This document shows positions 1 to 7,655 of a stretch of DNA of 64,000 bases, in pieces (the first letter of the stretch is position 1; each line of letters opens with the position of its first letter). The DNA is from Halomonas korlensis. GTDB taxonomy: Bacteria; Pseudomonadota; Gammaproteobacteria; Pseudomonadales; Halomonadaceae. The notes under the pieces were generated by a model. The model made no database searches. It had not been told where the DNA came from and worked only from the letters and a program-made list of their open reading frames with translations. The stretch covers positions 5,714 to 69,713 of the forward strand of contig NZ_FPBP01000002.1 of the NCBI RefSeq assembly GCF_900116705.1, written 5' to 3'. A program made the position numbers and the translations under genes.

Positions 1-16
1 ACTAGACGAATGGGAC
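1..16 (-). tRNA. tRNA-Glu, 5' end only (cut by window edge)
   Basis: These bases are identical to the 5' end (acceptor strand and start of the D arm) of the complete tRNA-Glu at 129-204. The rest lies outside the window. It would be the third tRNA in a Glu-Gly-Glu transcript read on the minus strand. Confidence 0.85.
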
Positions 17-19
17 GCA

Positions 20-94
20 TGGAGCGGGAAAGGAGATTCGAACTCCCGACCCTCGCCTTGGCAAGGCGATGCTCTACCACTGAGCTATTCCCGC
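20..94 (-). tRNA. tRNA-Gly (anticodon GCC)
   Basis: Read on the minus strand, this gives a full cloverleaf. The acceptor GCGGGAA pairs with TTCCCGC, the anticodon loop holds GCC on a CGCCT/AGGCG stem, the T loop is TTCGAAT, and CCA is encoded at the 3' end (20-22). It lies between two tRNA-Glu genes and is probably co-transcribed with them. Confidence 0.95.
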
Positions 95-128
95 ATTACT
101 CCGGCTTTCCGGCACCTGACGAGTCGAG

Positions 129-204
129 TGGCGTCCCATAGGGGGTTCGAACCCCTGTTACCGCCGTGAAAGGGCGGTGTCCTAGACCACTAGACGAATG
201 GGAC
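129..204 (-). tRNA. tRNA-Glu (anticodon TTC)
   Basis: On the minus strand the acceptor GTCCCAT pairs with ATGGGAC. The anticodon stem is CCGCC/GGCGG with loop CTTTCAC, giving anticodon TTC. The T loop is TTCGAAC, the discriminator is G, and CCA is encoded. The layout matches E. coli tRNA-Glu. It is first in the cluster, about 23 nt after the predicted transcription start. Confidence 0.95.
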
Positions 205-233
205 GCATGTCTCGATCCATCGAGGTGGCGCGA

Positions 234-262
234 ATATTACCGAGCTCTCCCGGGGCTGTCAA
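234..262 (-). promoter_or_regulatory. Sigma-70 promoter of the tRNA cluster
   Basis: On the minus strand, TTGACA (257-262) is separated by exactly 17 nt from TAATAT (234-239). It is followed by a GC-rich discriminator (TCGCGCC), which is typical of stable-RNA promoters under stringent control. The start would fall near 227, just ahead of tRNA-Glu. Confidence 0.85.
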
Positions 263-392
263 GCGGGGTTCCGGCCCTCGTTGGGCTCTCGCGAGCATGG
301 TACAAAATCCATCGCGAAAAGATGCGCGAGATGGTGCCACAATGGGCCTGTCGGCTCGGCAGCCGATGCCGCTACTGAACAGGAGAACCGCC

Positions 393-794
393 ATGCGCAG
401 CAAGATCGAGAAGAGCGACGCCGAATGGCGCGAAAAACTGACACCCGAGCAATACCGGGTGGCTCGTGAAAAAGGCACCGAACCCCCCTTCACGGGCGAT
501 TACCAGGTCACCGACGAACACGGCATCTACCACTGCGTCTGCTGCAACGCCCCGCTTTTCGAGAACGAGCACAAGTTCAATGCCAGCTGTGGCTGGCCCA
601 GCTTTGACCGGCCGTTCACGCCAGGCTGCGTAGCGGAACATACCGATACCAGTCACGGCATGCAGCGCACCGAAGTGACCTGCGCGCGCTGCGATGCCCA
701 CCTGGGCCATGTGTTTCCCGACGGCCCGCCCGAGACGACAGGGCTGCGCTACTGCATCAACTCGGTGGCGGTACAGTTCCACGCTGGCGAATAG
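393..794 (+). CDS. msrB: Peptide-methionine (R)-S-oxide reductase MsrB
   Basis: This enzyme reduces methionine-R-sulfoxide in proteins back to methionine in the cytosol. The 133-residue protein (E. coli 137) has the two zinc CxxC pairs (Cys48/Cys51 and Cys97/Cys100) and the catalytic Cys121 in RYCINS. No signal peptide is seen. The frame stays open upstream to 198, but that part would run through the tRNA promoter. The ATG at 393 follows an AGGAG and begins the conserved domain, so I chose it. The partner MsrA at 46097 is exported, so the two reductases appear to serve different compartments. Confidence 0.95.
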   Translation: MRSKIEKSDAEWREKLTPEQYRVAREKGTEPPFTGDYQVTDEHGIYHCVCCNAPLFENEHKFNASCGWPSFDRPFTPGCVAEHTDTSHGMQRTEVTCARCDAHLGHVFPDGPPETTGLRYCINSVAVQFHAGE

Positions 795-882
795 CCGCCC
801 TGCCCGCTCACGCCAACCTGCTGCGGCCGTCCTTCTGCTATGATGACGGCCGTTTTATTTCAGGCTGTCAGGAGAGGCGACA

Positions 883-1845
883 ATGCTCGGCTGGTTCCCG
901 GGACACATGAACAAGGCGCGCCGTCAGATCCTGGAAGCGCTGCCGGAGATCGACGTGGTGATCGAGGTGCTCGACGCCCGCCTGCCCTATTCCAGCGCTA
1001 ACCCCATGCTCGCCGAGCTGACCCGCCACAAGCCGGTGCTGAAGGTCCTCTCGCGGGCCGACCTTGCCGACCCTGAGCGGACGCATGAGTGGACCGCCTA
1101 CTTCGATGCTCAGCCCGATACCCGCGCACTCGCCGTCACGACCACCCAGGCCCGGGAGCTCAAGCGCATCCCCAAGCTTTGTCACGCACTGGCAGGCCAG
1201 GTACGTGCCGACCGCGACGTGCGCGTGATGGTCATGGGCATTCCCAATGTGGGCAAGTCGACGCTGATCAATGGCCTGGCCGGCCGCACCATCGCCAAGA
1301 CCGGCAACGAGCCCGCAGTCACCAAGCGCCAGCAGCAGGTGCGCATTGGCGGCCGCGTGGCGCTGACCGATACCCCCGGAGTGCTGTGGCCAAAAATCGA
1401 GGACCAGGCCAGCGCCTTTCGCCTGGCGGCCAGTGGTGCCATTCGTGATACCGCCATCGATTACGTCGAGGTCGCCTTGGTCACCGCGGCCGAATTGGCC
1501 CGGCGTTATCCCGAGGCCCTCAAGGCGCGCTACAGGCTCAAGTGTTTGCCGGCCTACGCGCCCCATCCCGACGCCGAACGCGTCGAGGCCGACGGCCCCC
1601 AGCCGCTGGACTTGCTGGCGGTTGCCGGCTTCGACGGCCACGCCATCCTCGGCGAGATCGCCAGCAAACGGGGCGGCCTGCGCGCCGGCGGGGTGATCGA
1701 CTTCCACCGTGGCGCCGAAGTACTGCTGCATGAACTGCGTGACGGCAAGCTCGGCCGCCTTACCCTGGAAACCCCTGCCGACATCCCCGAGCCTGACCCC
1801 TCGACCGAGGCAGAGGATGGCGCCGCTCCCGGCGACTCCGCATAA
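883..1845 (+). CDS. Circularly permuted GTPase, RbgA/YlqF family
   Basis: This is a ribosome-assembly type GTPase of 320 residues. It has the permuted motif order of the YlqF/RbgA family: the G4-like motif (SRAD, residues 57-60, in place of NKxD) comes first, then the P loop GIPNVGKST (119-127), then DTPG (163-166). In Bacillus RbgA acts in late 50S assembly; the role in gammaproteobacteria is less defined, so function is inferred from family. An AGGAGAGG stretch precedes the ATG. The last ~20 residues are acidic and low complexity. alaA follows after 59 nt on the same strand. Confidence 0.88.
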   Translation: MLGWFPGHMNKARRQILEALPEIDVVIEVLDARLPYSSANPMLAELTRHKPVLKVLSRADLADPERTHEWTAYFDAQPDTRALAVTTTQARELKRIPKLCHALAGQVRADRDVRVMVMGIPNVGKSTLINGLAGRTIAKTGNEPAVTKRQQQVRIGGRVALTDTPGVLWPKIEDQASAFRLAASGAIRDTAIDYVEVALVTAAELARRYPEALKARYRLKCLPAYAPHPDAERVEADGPQPLDLLAVAGFDGHAILGEIASKRGGLRAGGVIDFHRGAEVLLHELRDGKLGRLTLETPADIPEPDPSTEAEDGAAPGDSA

Positions 1846-1904
1846 TCACCGAATCCCCGGCTTGCCGCGACCAAGCCCGCACGACCACCGAAGACTGGAA
1901 GCCC

Positions 1905-3134
1905 ATGGACACCCACCCGATCCGTAAATCTCACAAGCTGCATAACGTCTGCTATGACATCCGCGGCCCGGTGCTCGACCATGCCAAGCGCCTGGAAGAA
2001 GAGGGTCAGCGCATTCTTAAGCTGAATATCGGCAACCCCGCCCCGTTCGGATTCGAGGCCCCTGAAGAGATTCTGCAGGACGTGATGCGCAACCTGCCTA
2101 CCGCTCAGGGCTACTGCGATTCCAAGGGGCTTTATTCGGCACGCAAGGCGGTAATGCAGGAATGTCAGCGCAAGGAGATTCCCGGGGTCGGCATCGAGGA
2201 CATCTATATCGGCAACGGCGTCTCGGAGCTGATCGTGATGGCCATGCAGGCGCTGCTCAATGACGGCGACGAGGTGCTGATTCCCGCCCCGGACTATCCG
2301 CTGTGGACCGCCGCCGCCAACCTCTCGGGCGGGCGTCCCGTGCATTATCTGTGTGACGAGCAGGCCGACTGGGCGCCGGACATGACCGATATTCGCGCCA
2401 AGCTCACCAGCCACACGCGAGCCATCGTGATCATCAACCCCAACAACCCCACCGGGGCCGTCTATCCACCGGCCGTGGTTCGCGAACTGCTCGAGATCGC
2501 CCACGAGCACGACCTGGTGGTGTTCTCAGACGAGATCTACGACAAGATTCTCTACGACGGGGTCAAGCATGTCTCCACCGGCGCGCTGGCCAGCGAGGAT
2601 CAGCTGGTGGTGACCATGAACGGGCTATCGAAGAGTTACCGCTGTGCCGGTTTTCGCTCCGGCTGGATGATTCTTTCGGGGCACCTGGCCAAGCAACGGG
2701 CAAGCGATTTCATCCAGGGCATCAACATGCTGGCCTCGATGCGCCTGTGTGCCAACGTGCCGGCCCAGCACGCCATCCAGACCGCACTGGGAGGTTACCA
2801 GTCGGTCAACGACCTGATCCTGCCCGGCGGGCGGCTACTCGCCCAGCGCGACATCACCTACGAAAAACTCAACGCCATTCCCGGCGTCAGCTGCGTCAAG
2901 CCCAAGGGGGCGCTCTACGCCTTCCCACGGCTCGACCCGAAGGTGTTCAACATCCATGACGACCAGCAACTGGTGCTCGACCTGCTCCTGCAGGAGAAAA
3001 TCCTGCTGGTGCAGGGAACGGCCTTCAACTGGCCGGAGCCCGACCACGTGCGCATCGTGACGCTACCCTGGGCCGACCAGCTGGACGACGCGCTGGAGCG
3101 TTTCGCGCGCTTCCTCTCGCGCTACCGTCAGTAG
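1905..3134 (+). CDS. alaA: Glutamate-pyruvate aminotransferase AlaA
   Basis: A class I PLP-dependent aminotransferase of 409 residues that makes alanine from pyruvate and glutamate. The N-terminal motif LNIGNPAPFGF is characteristic of AlaA (YfbQ). The PLP lysine is Lys243 in NGLSKSY, followed by GFRSGWM. IINPNNPTGA and the SDEIYD cofactor-binding segment are also present. Length and motifs match E. coli AlaA closely. The start at 1905 is the first ATG of the frame. Confidence 0.93.
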   Translation: MDTHPIRKSHKLHNVCYDIRGPVLDHAKRLEEEGQRILKLNIGNPAPFGFEAPEEILQDVMRNLPTAQGYCDSKGLYSARKAVMQECQRKEIPGVGIEDIYIGNGVSELIVMAMQALLNDGDEVLIPAPDYPLWTAAANLSGGRPVHYLCDEQADWAPDMTDIRAKLTSHTRAIVIINPNNPTGAVYPPAVVRELLEIAHEHDLVVFSDEIYDKILYDGVKHVSTGALASEDQLVVTMNGLSKSYRCAGFRSGWMILSGHLAKQRASDFIQGINMLASMRLCANVPAQHAIQTALGGYQSVNDLILPGGRLLAQRDITYEKLNAIPGVSCVKPKGALYAFPRLDPKVFNIHDDQQLVLDLLLQEKILLVQGTAFNWPEPDHVRIVTLPWADQLDDALERFARFLSRYRQ

Positions 3135-3156
3135 CACGAAACAATACGTTCAGCCA

Positions 3157-3186
3157 CTTGAAACCTGAGCGTGCCGGGCGTATCTA
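3157..3186 (+). promoter_or_regulatory. Candidate sigma-32 promoter for htpX
   Basis: A perfect CTTGAAA (3157-3163) is followed, after 14 nt, by GCGTATCTA (3178-3186), which keeps the ATnTA core of the sigma-32 -10 element but lacks most of its C run. htpX is a heat-shock and envelope-stress gene in E. coli. The assignment is inference. Confidence 0.4.
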
Positions 3187-3254
3187 AGCCATGACTTTTA
3201 GGCCGACGAGCCGCGAGGGTCGTCTCTGCCATTCGCTGATGGAGATATAGTCAC

Positions 3255-4154
3255 ATGATGAGAATCCTGCTCTTCCTGGGCACCAACCTGGCGGTCATCA
3301 TCGTTGCCAGCATCACCTTGCGCTTGCTGGGGGTGGAGTCCTACCTCGAAGCCAACGGCATGAACATGACCGGGCTGTTGATCTTCTGCTTCATCTTCGG
3401 CATGGCCGGCTCGATGGTGTCGCTGTTCATTTCCAAGTGGATGGCCAAGCGCAGTACCGGCACCGTGGTGATCGAGAATCCGTCCAATGCCACCGAGAAA
3501 TGGCTGGTGGACACTGTCGCCGAACTCGCTCGCGAGGCGGGCATCAAGACCCCCGAGGTGGGCATCTTCCCTGCCCAGCAGTCCAACGCCTTCGCCACCG
3601 GCTGGAACAAGGACGATGCCTTGGTAGCGGTGTCGGCCGGCCTGCTCAACCGCATGCGCCCCGAAGAGGTACGCGCGGTGCTGGCGCACGAGATCGGCCA
3701 CGTCGCCAACGGCGACATGGTCACCCTGGCGCTGATCCAGGGCGTTCTCAATACCTTCGTAATGTTCTTCGCCAGGATAGTGGCCCAGCTCGTCGACAGC
3801 TTCCTGCGTCGCGACGACGGTGGCGGGCTTGGCTTCATGGGCTATTTCGCGGTGGTGATCGTCGCCGAGATCGTGTTCGGGCTGATCGCCTCGATGATCG
3901 TCGCCTGGTTCTCACGCTTCCGCGAATACCGTGCCGACAGTGCGGGGGCTCAGCTTGCCGGTTCGGGCGCCATGATCAATGCCCTGGCACGCCTCAAGGC
4001 CGAAACCCAGATGCCCGACCAGATGCCGGACACCCTGACGGCCTTCGCCATCACTACCGGCCAGACCCGCAAGATCATGGAGCGTGTCTTCGCCAGCCAC
4101 CCGCCGCTGGATGATCGTATCCGAGCGCTCAAGGAAGCCGCGTATCGGCAGTAG
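3255..4154 (+). CDS. htpX: Membrane zinc metalloprotease HtpX
   Basis: An inner-membrane M48 protease that takes part in quality control of misfolded membrane proteins. The 299-residue protein (E. coli 293) has two N-terminal hydrophobic segments (about residues 4-24 and 35-55), the zinc motif HEIGH (His145, Glu146, His149), and two more membrane segments around residues 160-220. A later EYRADSAGA segment supplies the third ligand. It lies after alaA and converges with pdxB across a shared hairpin. A heat-shock-like promoter is seen upstream. Confidence 0.95.
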   Translation: MMRILLFLGTNLAVIIVASITLRLLGVESYLEANGMNMTGLLIFCFIFGMAGSMVSLFISKWMAKRSTGTVVIENPSNATEKWLVDTVAELAREAGIKTPEVGIFPAQQSNAFATGWNKDDALVAVSAGLLNRMRPEEVRAVLAHEIGHVANGDMVTLALIQGVLNTFVMFFARIVAQLVDSFLRRDDGGGLGFMGYFAVVIVAEIVFGLIASMIVAWFSRFREYRADSAGAQLAGSGAMINALARLKAETQMPDQMPDTLTAFAITTGQTRKIMERVFASHPPLDDRIRALKEAAYRQ

Positions 4155-4187
4155 GTCGCGCTGCTAAGGCTAAGTCGCTCAGAAGTA

Positions 4188-4222
4188 CCAAGGGCTCGCC
4201 ACCGGCGGGCCCTTGGCGTTTC
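4188..4222 (+). terminator. Hairpin terminator between htpX and pdxB
   Basis: A 13-bp inverted repeat (4188-4200 with 4204-4216, loop ACC) with at most one mismatch sits between the stops of the two converging genes, so it can serve both. The T tract is weak on both sides. Confidence 0.65.
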
Positions 4223-4234
4223 ATCTCCCCTGTC

Positions 4235-5407
4235 TTAATCGACCACGTGCAAGCCGGCGCCACGCAGCAGCGGCGCCAGATGGCCCGCCTCAGCGCCAAG
4301 TTCGACGACCAGGGTGGCGGCCTCGCGACGCAGCGGATAACCGGCTCGACAGGCGTCGAAGCCCTGTGCCATACCCTGGCGCCGTGACTCGCGGCGCAGG
4401 CTGTCGTGATCGCGGCGTACGTCGTAGACCGAGCGCAGGCAAAGTCGCAGGGCCTCCTCGGGGGCGAGCCCTGCGTTGAGCGCCAAGCGGCTAACGGCCG
4501 GCGGAGGAAGCAGATCCTCGAGTGTCAGCCGCGTCGACAGGCCCAAGTGACGACAAAGCGCATGGTAAACCTGATGGGTGCCTCGCAGCTTGCCGTCCAG
4601 GCTATAGCCCGCTACATGCGGGGTGGCGATGGCGGCAAGATCCGCCAGTGCCGTATCGATCGCGGGCTCCGTCTCCCATACATCCAGTACCGCGGTGAGA
4701 TCGGCCTGTCCGGCGAGGCGCTGACGCAGCGCCGCCCCATCGACACAGTCACCCCGCCCGGCATTGAGCAGCACCGTGTCCGGCGCCAGCGCCGAAATAC
4801 GCTGTGCATCGAGCAGATGATAGGTAGCGTGAGGTCCACGGCGGACCAAGGGCGTATGCAGGCAAATCACGTCGCAGGCGTCGACCAGCGTATCGAGGTC
4901 CACGAAGCCGGCCGTTGCCGGCCGCCCGACACCCTGCAGTTCCACGCGCGGCGGGTCGCAGGCCAGACAGTCGATCCCCATGGCGGTGAGCCGGCCGAGC
5001 AGGCGGCCCCCGACATTACCAACGCCGACGATCCCCACGCGCCGGCTGGCGAGCTGCCAGCCTTCCCGCTCGGCCAGGGTCAACAGGCTTGCAAGCACAT
5101 AATCGACCACCGCCTCGGCGTTGCAACCCGGGGCGCTGGCAAAGGCGATGCCATGCTCCGACAGCGCCTCGCGGTCGATGTGATCGGTGCCGATGGTGCA
5201 ACTGCCGACGAAGCCCAGCCGTGATCCCGCCCGCCTCGCCGCCTCGATCATCGTCCTGTCGACGCGGGTAATGGAGCGCACCACCAGCGCATCGGCATCA
5301 CGCAGCGCCGCCGCGTCGATCTCGCGCCCAGGCAGCCGCACCACCTCACCCAATGTCTCGAAACAGGCCTCGGCAGCCGGCACATTGGCATCGACGACAA
5401 TTTTCAT
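4235..5407 (-). CDS. pdxB: Erythronate-4-phosphate dehydrogenase PdxB
   Basis: This enzyme oxidises 4-phosphoerythronate in the DXP-dependent route to pyridoxal phosphate. The 390-residue protein has the D-isomer 2-hydroxyacid dehydrogenase fold. The N-terminal motif VRSITRV is followed by FVGSCTIGTDHID, the NAD-binding GVGNVGGRLLGRL, the substrate-arginine segment LNAGRGDCVD and a C-terminal HVAGYSLDGK with the catalytic His. The PdxB-specific C-terminal dimerisation domain is present, with the expected length. It is transcribed alone and diverges from tnpB. Confidence 0.94.
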   Translation of the reverse strand: MKIVVDANVPAAEACFETLGEVVRLPGREIDAAALRDADALVVRSITRVDRTMIEAARRAGSRLGFVGSCTIGTDHIDREALSEHGIAFASAPGCNAEAVVDYVLASLLTLAEREGWQLASRRVGIVGVGNVGGRLLGRLTAMGIDCLACDPPRVELQGVGRPATAGFVDLDTLVDACDVICLHTPLVRRGPHATYHLLDAQRISALAPDTVLLNAGRGDCVDGAALRQRLAGQADLTAVLDVWETEPAIDTALADLAAIATPHVAGYSLDGKLRGTHQVYHALCRHLGLSTRLTLEDLLPPPAVSRLALNAGLAPEEALRLCLRSVYDVRRDHDSLRRESRRQGMAQGFDACRAGYPLRREAATLVVELGAEAGHLAPLLRGAGLHVVD

Positions 5408-5540
5408 CAGATTGTGCGCGAGATACCCCGACCTTTTAGTGCGGGGAGGGATAGCGCGTCGTCCGCCAGGGCGACCCTATTCCCGCTGCCTCCTTCGCTG
5501 GTGGTTGCTATCTTACAGTTTTATCTCTAATTTGTGAGAC

Positions 5541-6686
5541 ATGATGAAACGCGCCTACAAGTACCGCTTCTACCCGACGCCTGAACAGGAGCAGCTCATG
5601 GCCAGGACGTTTGGGTGCGTGCGTTTCGTCTACAACGCGGTACTTCGCTATCGCATCGACGCCTTCTACGAACGTCGCGAGAAGATCGGTTATGTGGCGG
5701 CGAATGCTGAGCTGTCGAGGTTGAAGAAGGCCGTCGACACCGCCTTCCTCAATGAGGTCAGCTCGGTCCCGCTTCAGCAGTGCCTTCGCCACCAGCAGGC
5801 CGCCTTCAAGCACTTCTTCGACGGTCGCGCCCGCTACCCCAGCTTCAAGCGTAAGCGGCATCGCCAGTCGGCGGAGTTCACTCGCTCGGCGTTCACGTAT
5901 CGGGATGGGCAACTGTTCCTCGCCAAGTGCAAGGCGCCGCTGGCGATCCGCTGGAGCCGCGAGCTGCCCAGCGATCCCACCACCGTCACCGTGTCCAAGG
6001 ACTCGGCAGGCCGCTACTTTGTCAGCTGCCTGTGCGAGTTCAATCCCGAGTCGCTGCCCATCACCCCGAAGATGGTGGGTATCGACCTCGGCCTGAAAGA
6101 CCTGTTCGTCACCAGCGACGGGCATCGAATCGGCAATCCCCGCCATACGGCGACCTACGCGACCCGCCTAGCCAAGGCACAGCGACGGCTGAGCAAGAAA
6201 ACGCTCGGCTCGAAGAACCGTGCCAAGGCCAGGCAGAAAGTGGCGCGTCTTCACGCCAAGATTTCCGATTGCCGGAGGGACCGCTTGCACAAGCTGTCCC
6301 GCCAGATCGTCAACGAGAACCAAGTGATCTGCGTCGAATCCCTCAAGGTGAAGAACATGCTGCGCTACCCTCGGCTGGCCAAGTCGATCAGCGACGCCGG
6401 CTGGGGCGAGTTCGTTCGCCAACTGGCATACAAGGCCGACTGGGCGGGCCGGCAACTGTCGGCCATCGACCAGTGGTACCCCTCCAGCAGACGCTGCTCC
6501 GACTGCGGGCATGTGATGCCCGAGATGCCGTTGCAGATTCGCGCCTGGACATGCCCCGAGTGCGCAGCCGAACACGATCGCGACGTAAACGCCGCGATCA
6601 ACATTAAAGCCGCCGGGCTGGCGGTGTTAGCCCTTGGAGAGAATGTAAGCGGCATGGAGCCCGTCTCCGTGTCCGGTTCTCGGTGA
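5541..6686 (+). CDS. tnpB: RNA-guided endonuclease TnpB (IS605 OrfB family)
   Basis: TnpB proteins cut DNA under guidance of an omega RNA made from the element's right end, and are ancestors of Cas12. The 381-residue protein starts with the N-terminal helix-turn-helix-like domain (KYRFYPTPEQE). The RuvC residues are Asp182 in GIDLGLKD, Glu266 in VICVESLKV and Asp346/Asp348 in HDRDVNAAINI. A zinc ribbon has Cys319, Cys322, Cys338 and Cys341. All catalytic residues are intact and there is no frameshift, so it is probably active. A second ATG at 5544 is an equally good start; the ribosome site is weak. It stands between pdxB and a small WGR-like gene. Confidence 0.95.
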   Translation: MMKRAYKYRFYPTPEQEQLMARTFGCVRFVYNAVLRYRIDAFYERREKIGYVAANAELSRLKKAVDTAFLNEVSSVPLQQCLRHQQAAFKHFFDGRARYPSFKRKRHRQSAEFTRSAFTYRDGQLFLAKCKAPLAIRWSRELPSDPTTVTVSKDSAGRYFVSCLCEFNPESLPITPKMVGIDLGLKDLFVTSDGHRIGNPRHTATYATRLAKAQRRLSKKTLGSKNRAKARQKVARLHAKISDCRRDRLHKLSRQIVNENQVICVESLKVKNMLRYPRLAKSISDAGWGEFVRQLAYKADWAGRQLSAIDQWYPSSRRCSDCGHVMPEMPLQIRAWTCPECAAEHDRDVNAAINIKAAGLAVLALGENVSGMEPVSVSGSR

Positions 6687-6740
6687 ATTGGGAATCCCCT
6701 TCCTTCAGGGAGGGGAGCAGTCAAAGCGAACTCCTGACCT
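6590..6740 (+). ncRNA. Predicted omega RNA of the tnpB element (approximate limits)
   Basis: In studied IS605 elements the omega RNA overlaps the 3' end of tnpB, includes the right-end hairpin, and carries a ~16-20 nt guide copied from the flank beyond the TCAA end. Here the scaffold would cover the end of tnpB and the hairpin at 6696-6715. The guide would start at 6725 (AGCGAACTCCTGACC...). Limits are inferred from family knowledge only. Confidence 0.45.
6696..6724 (+). repeat. Right-end hairpin and TCAA terminus of the tnpB element
   Basis: CCCCTTCC pairs with GGGAGGGG around a TTCA loop, with one G-T wobble. The terminal TCAA follows at 6721-6724. This is the expected cis structure of an IS605-family right end. 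Confidence 0.8.
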
Positions 6741-6857
6741 TCGGGATCATCTCGCTTGTTCAGTTTGCCCAAGCCCTTACAATACCGCCATAGACCACCC
6801 CGAACAGATAACCCAGGCGCCGCAAGGCCGCGACGCCCTTTACCACCGGGAGCTACC

Positions 6858-7139
6858 GTGATCGTCCGCTGGGAAACCGACCATGACTACGTGCTGGTGC
6901 ATGTCCATCAGGACATGTTCGGCGACTGGATCTTCAGTCGTGCCTGGGGGCAAATCGGCACGCAGTACGGCGGCCTCAAGCACCGGCTCGCCGACGACCG
7001 GAATCACGCCTTGATGTGGCTCGCTGATGAAACCACTATCCTGGCGTCCCGTGGCTTTCGCAAGGTCCTGGAAACCGACGATAACAGCGTGCAGGGTCGC
7101 GACGCCGTCAGCCAACTCTCGTTGCTCGACGCGTTGTAG
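6858..7139 (+). CDS. Small WGR-domain-like protein
   Basis: The protein has 93 residues from a GTG at 6858, which follows CGGGAG; the frame is also open upstream to 6756. It looks like a free-standing WGR domain. It has a hydrophobic strand YVLVHVHQD, then FGDWIFSRAWGQIGTQYGG (the W-G-[RQ]-I-G core), then a helix with ALMWLAD, then RGFRKV. WGR domains are nucleic-acid-binding modules in PARPs and in some bacterial proteins. No catalytic residues are visible and the function is unknown. It begins 134 nt past the end of the tnpB element, probably as native sequence next to the insertion. Confidence 0.65.
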   Translation: MIVRWETDHDYVLVHVHQDMFGDWIFSRAWGQIGTQYGGLKHRLADDRNHALMWLADETTILASRGFRKVLETDDNSVQGRDAVSQLSLLDAL

Positions 7140-7155
7140 GCGCAAGGCGGCACCG

Positions 7156-7500
7156 CTAGCCGCCCAGGTAACGCCGCCCACCGCGCATGACGGCACCCCT
7201 CGGCGCCGAGGCATAGGGCTCGGCATCACGCTGAAAGCGCGACCAGCTCGCCTCGCCCAGCCAACCCCGCTCGGCCAGCCAGGCCGCCAGGCGTTCGGCC
7301 TCGAAGCCGCGATCCAGCTCTTCGCCGGCGTTATCGGCCAGTACCGGAATACGCACGCCGTAGCGCTCGATCAGCGCGTCATCGGCGCTGATCTCCACGC
7401 GTTCAAGCTCGACCTCCTCAATCGCCAAGGTCTCCAGCAACGCCTCGAGCTGCTCGCAGAGGTGGCAGCCAAGTGTGGTATAGAGCCTAAGGCGGATCAT
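7156..7500 (-). CDS. Glutaredoxin-like (DUF836) protein
   Basis: A thioredoxin-fold protein of 114 residues with CxxC at Cys12/Cys15 (TLGCHLCEQL) and the cis-proline segment GVRIPVL, as in the DUF836 glutaredoxin-like family. The last ~30 residues extend beyond the fold and are Arg/Gly rich. It is downstream of rlmKL on the same strand. Its ATG overlaps, as ATGA, the stop codon of a decayed copy of the rlmKL tail, so it was probably once translationally coupled to rlmKL directly. The redox partner is unknown. Confidence 0.82.
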   Translation of the reverse strand: MIRLRLYTTLGCHLCEQLEALLETLAIEEVELERVEISADDALIERYGVRIPVLADNAGEELDRGFEAERLAAWLAERGWLGEASWSRFQRDAEPYASAPRGAVMRGGRRYLGG

Positions 7501-7655
7501 GCCGGCACCCGGTGGCGAATCAGGAAGCAGTGGTGCAGGCCCGGGCGGCGTTGGCCAGATAAAGAGCGGATCGAAGGGGTCATGCCGACGTCTCCCGGTG
7601 ACGAATCAGGAAGCAGTGGTGCAGGCTTGGGCGACGCTTAAAATCCGGGTCGAAG
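7497..7655 (-). repeat. Diverged tandem duplication of the rlmKL 3' end
   Basis: 7497-7576 repeats 7580-7655. A 25-nt block is identical at offset 86 (7516-7540 and 7602-7626). The surrounding bases are similar but carry substitutions and small indels. The upstream unit is the true end of rlmKL; the second unit is a frameshifted relic ending in its own TGA at 7497-7499. Confidence 0.85.

Larger units (their letters stand above)
5541..6724 (+). mobile_element. IS605-family (IS1341-type) tnpB-only element; left end not resolved
   Basis: The unit consists of tnpB and its right end; no tnpA transposase is nearby. The right end is an 8-bp hairpin (6696-6703 with 6708-6715, loop TTCA) followed by terminal TCAA (6721-6724), which is the usual IS605-family layout. 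The left end must lie in 5408-5540. A TTAC at 5513-5516 resembles the IS608 target, but I cannot fix the boundary. The start given here is the gene start. Confidence 0.8.

Noticed and set aside
1-262. Genomic island anchored at the tRNA cluster
   Set aside because: No integrase, no att-like direct repeat and ordinary housekeeping genes follow.
198-392. Longer MsrB start at 198
   Set aside because: It would begin inside tRNA-Glu and cross the tRNA promoter; the ATG at 393 has a proper ribosome site.
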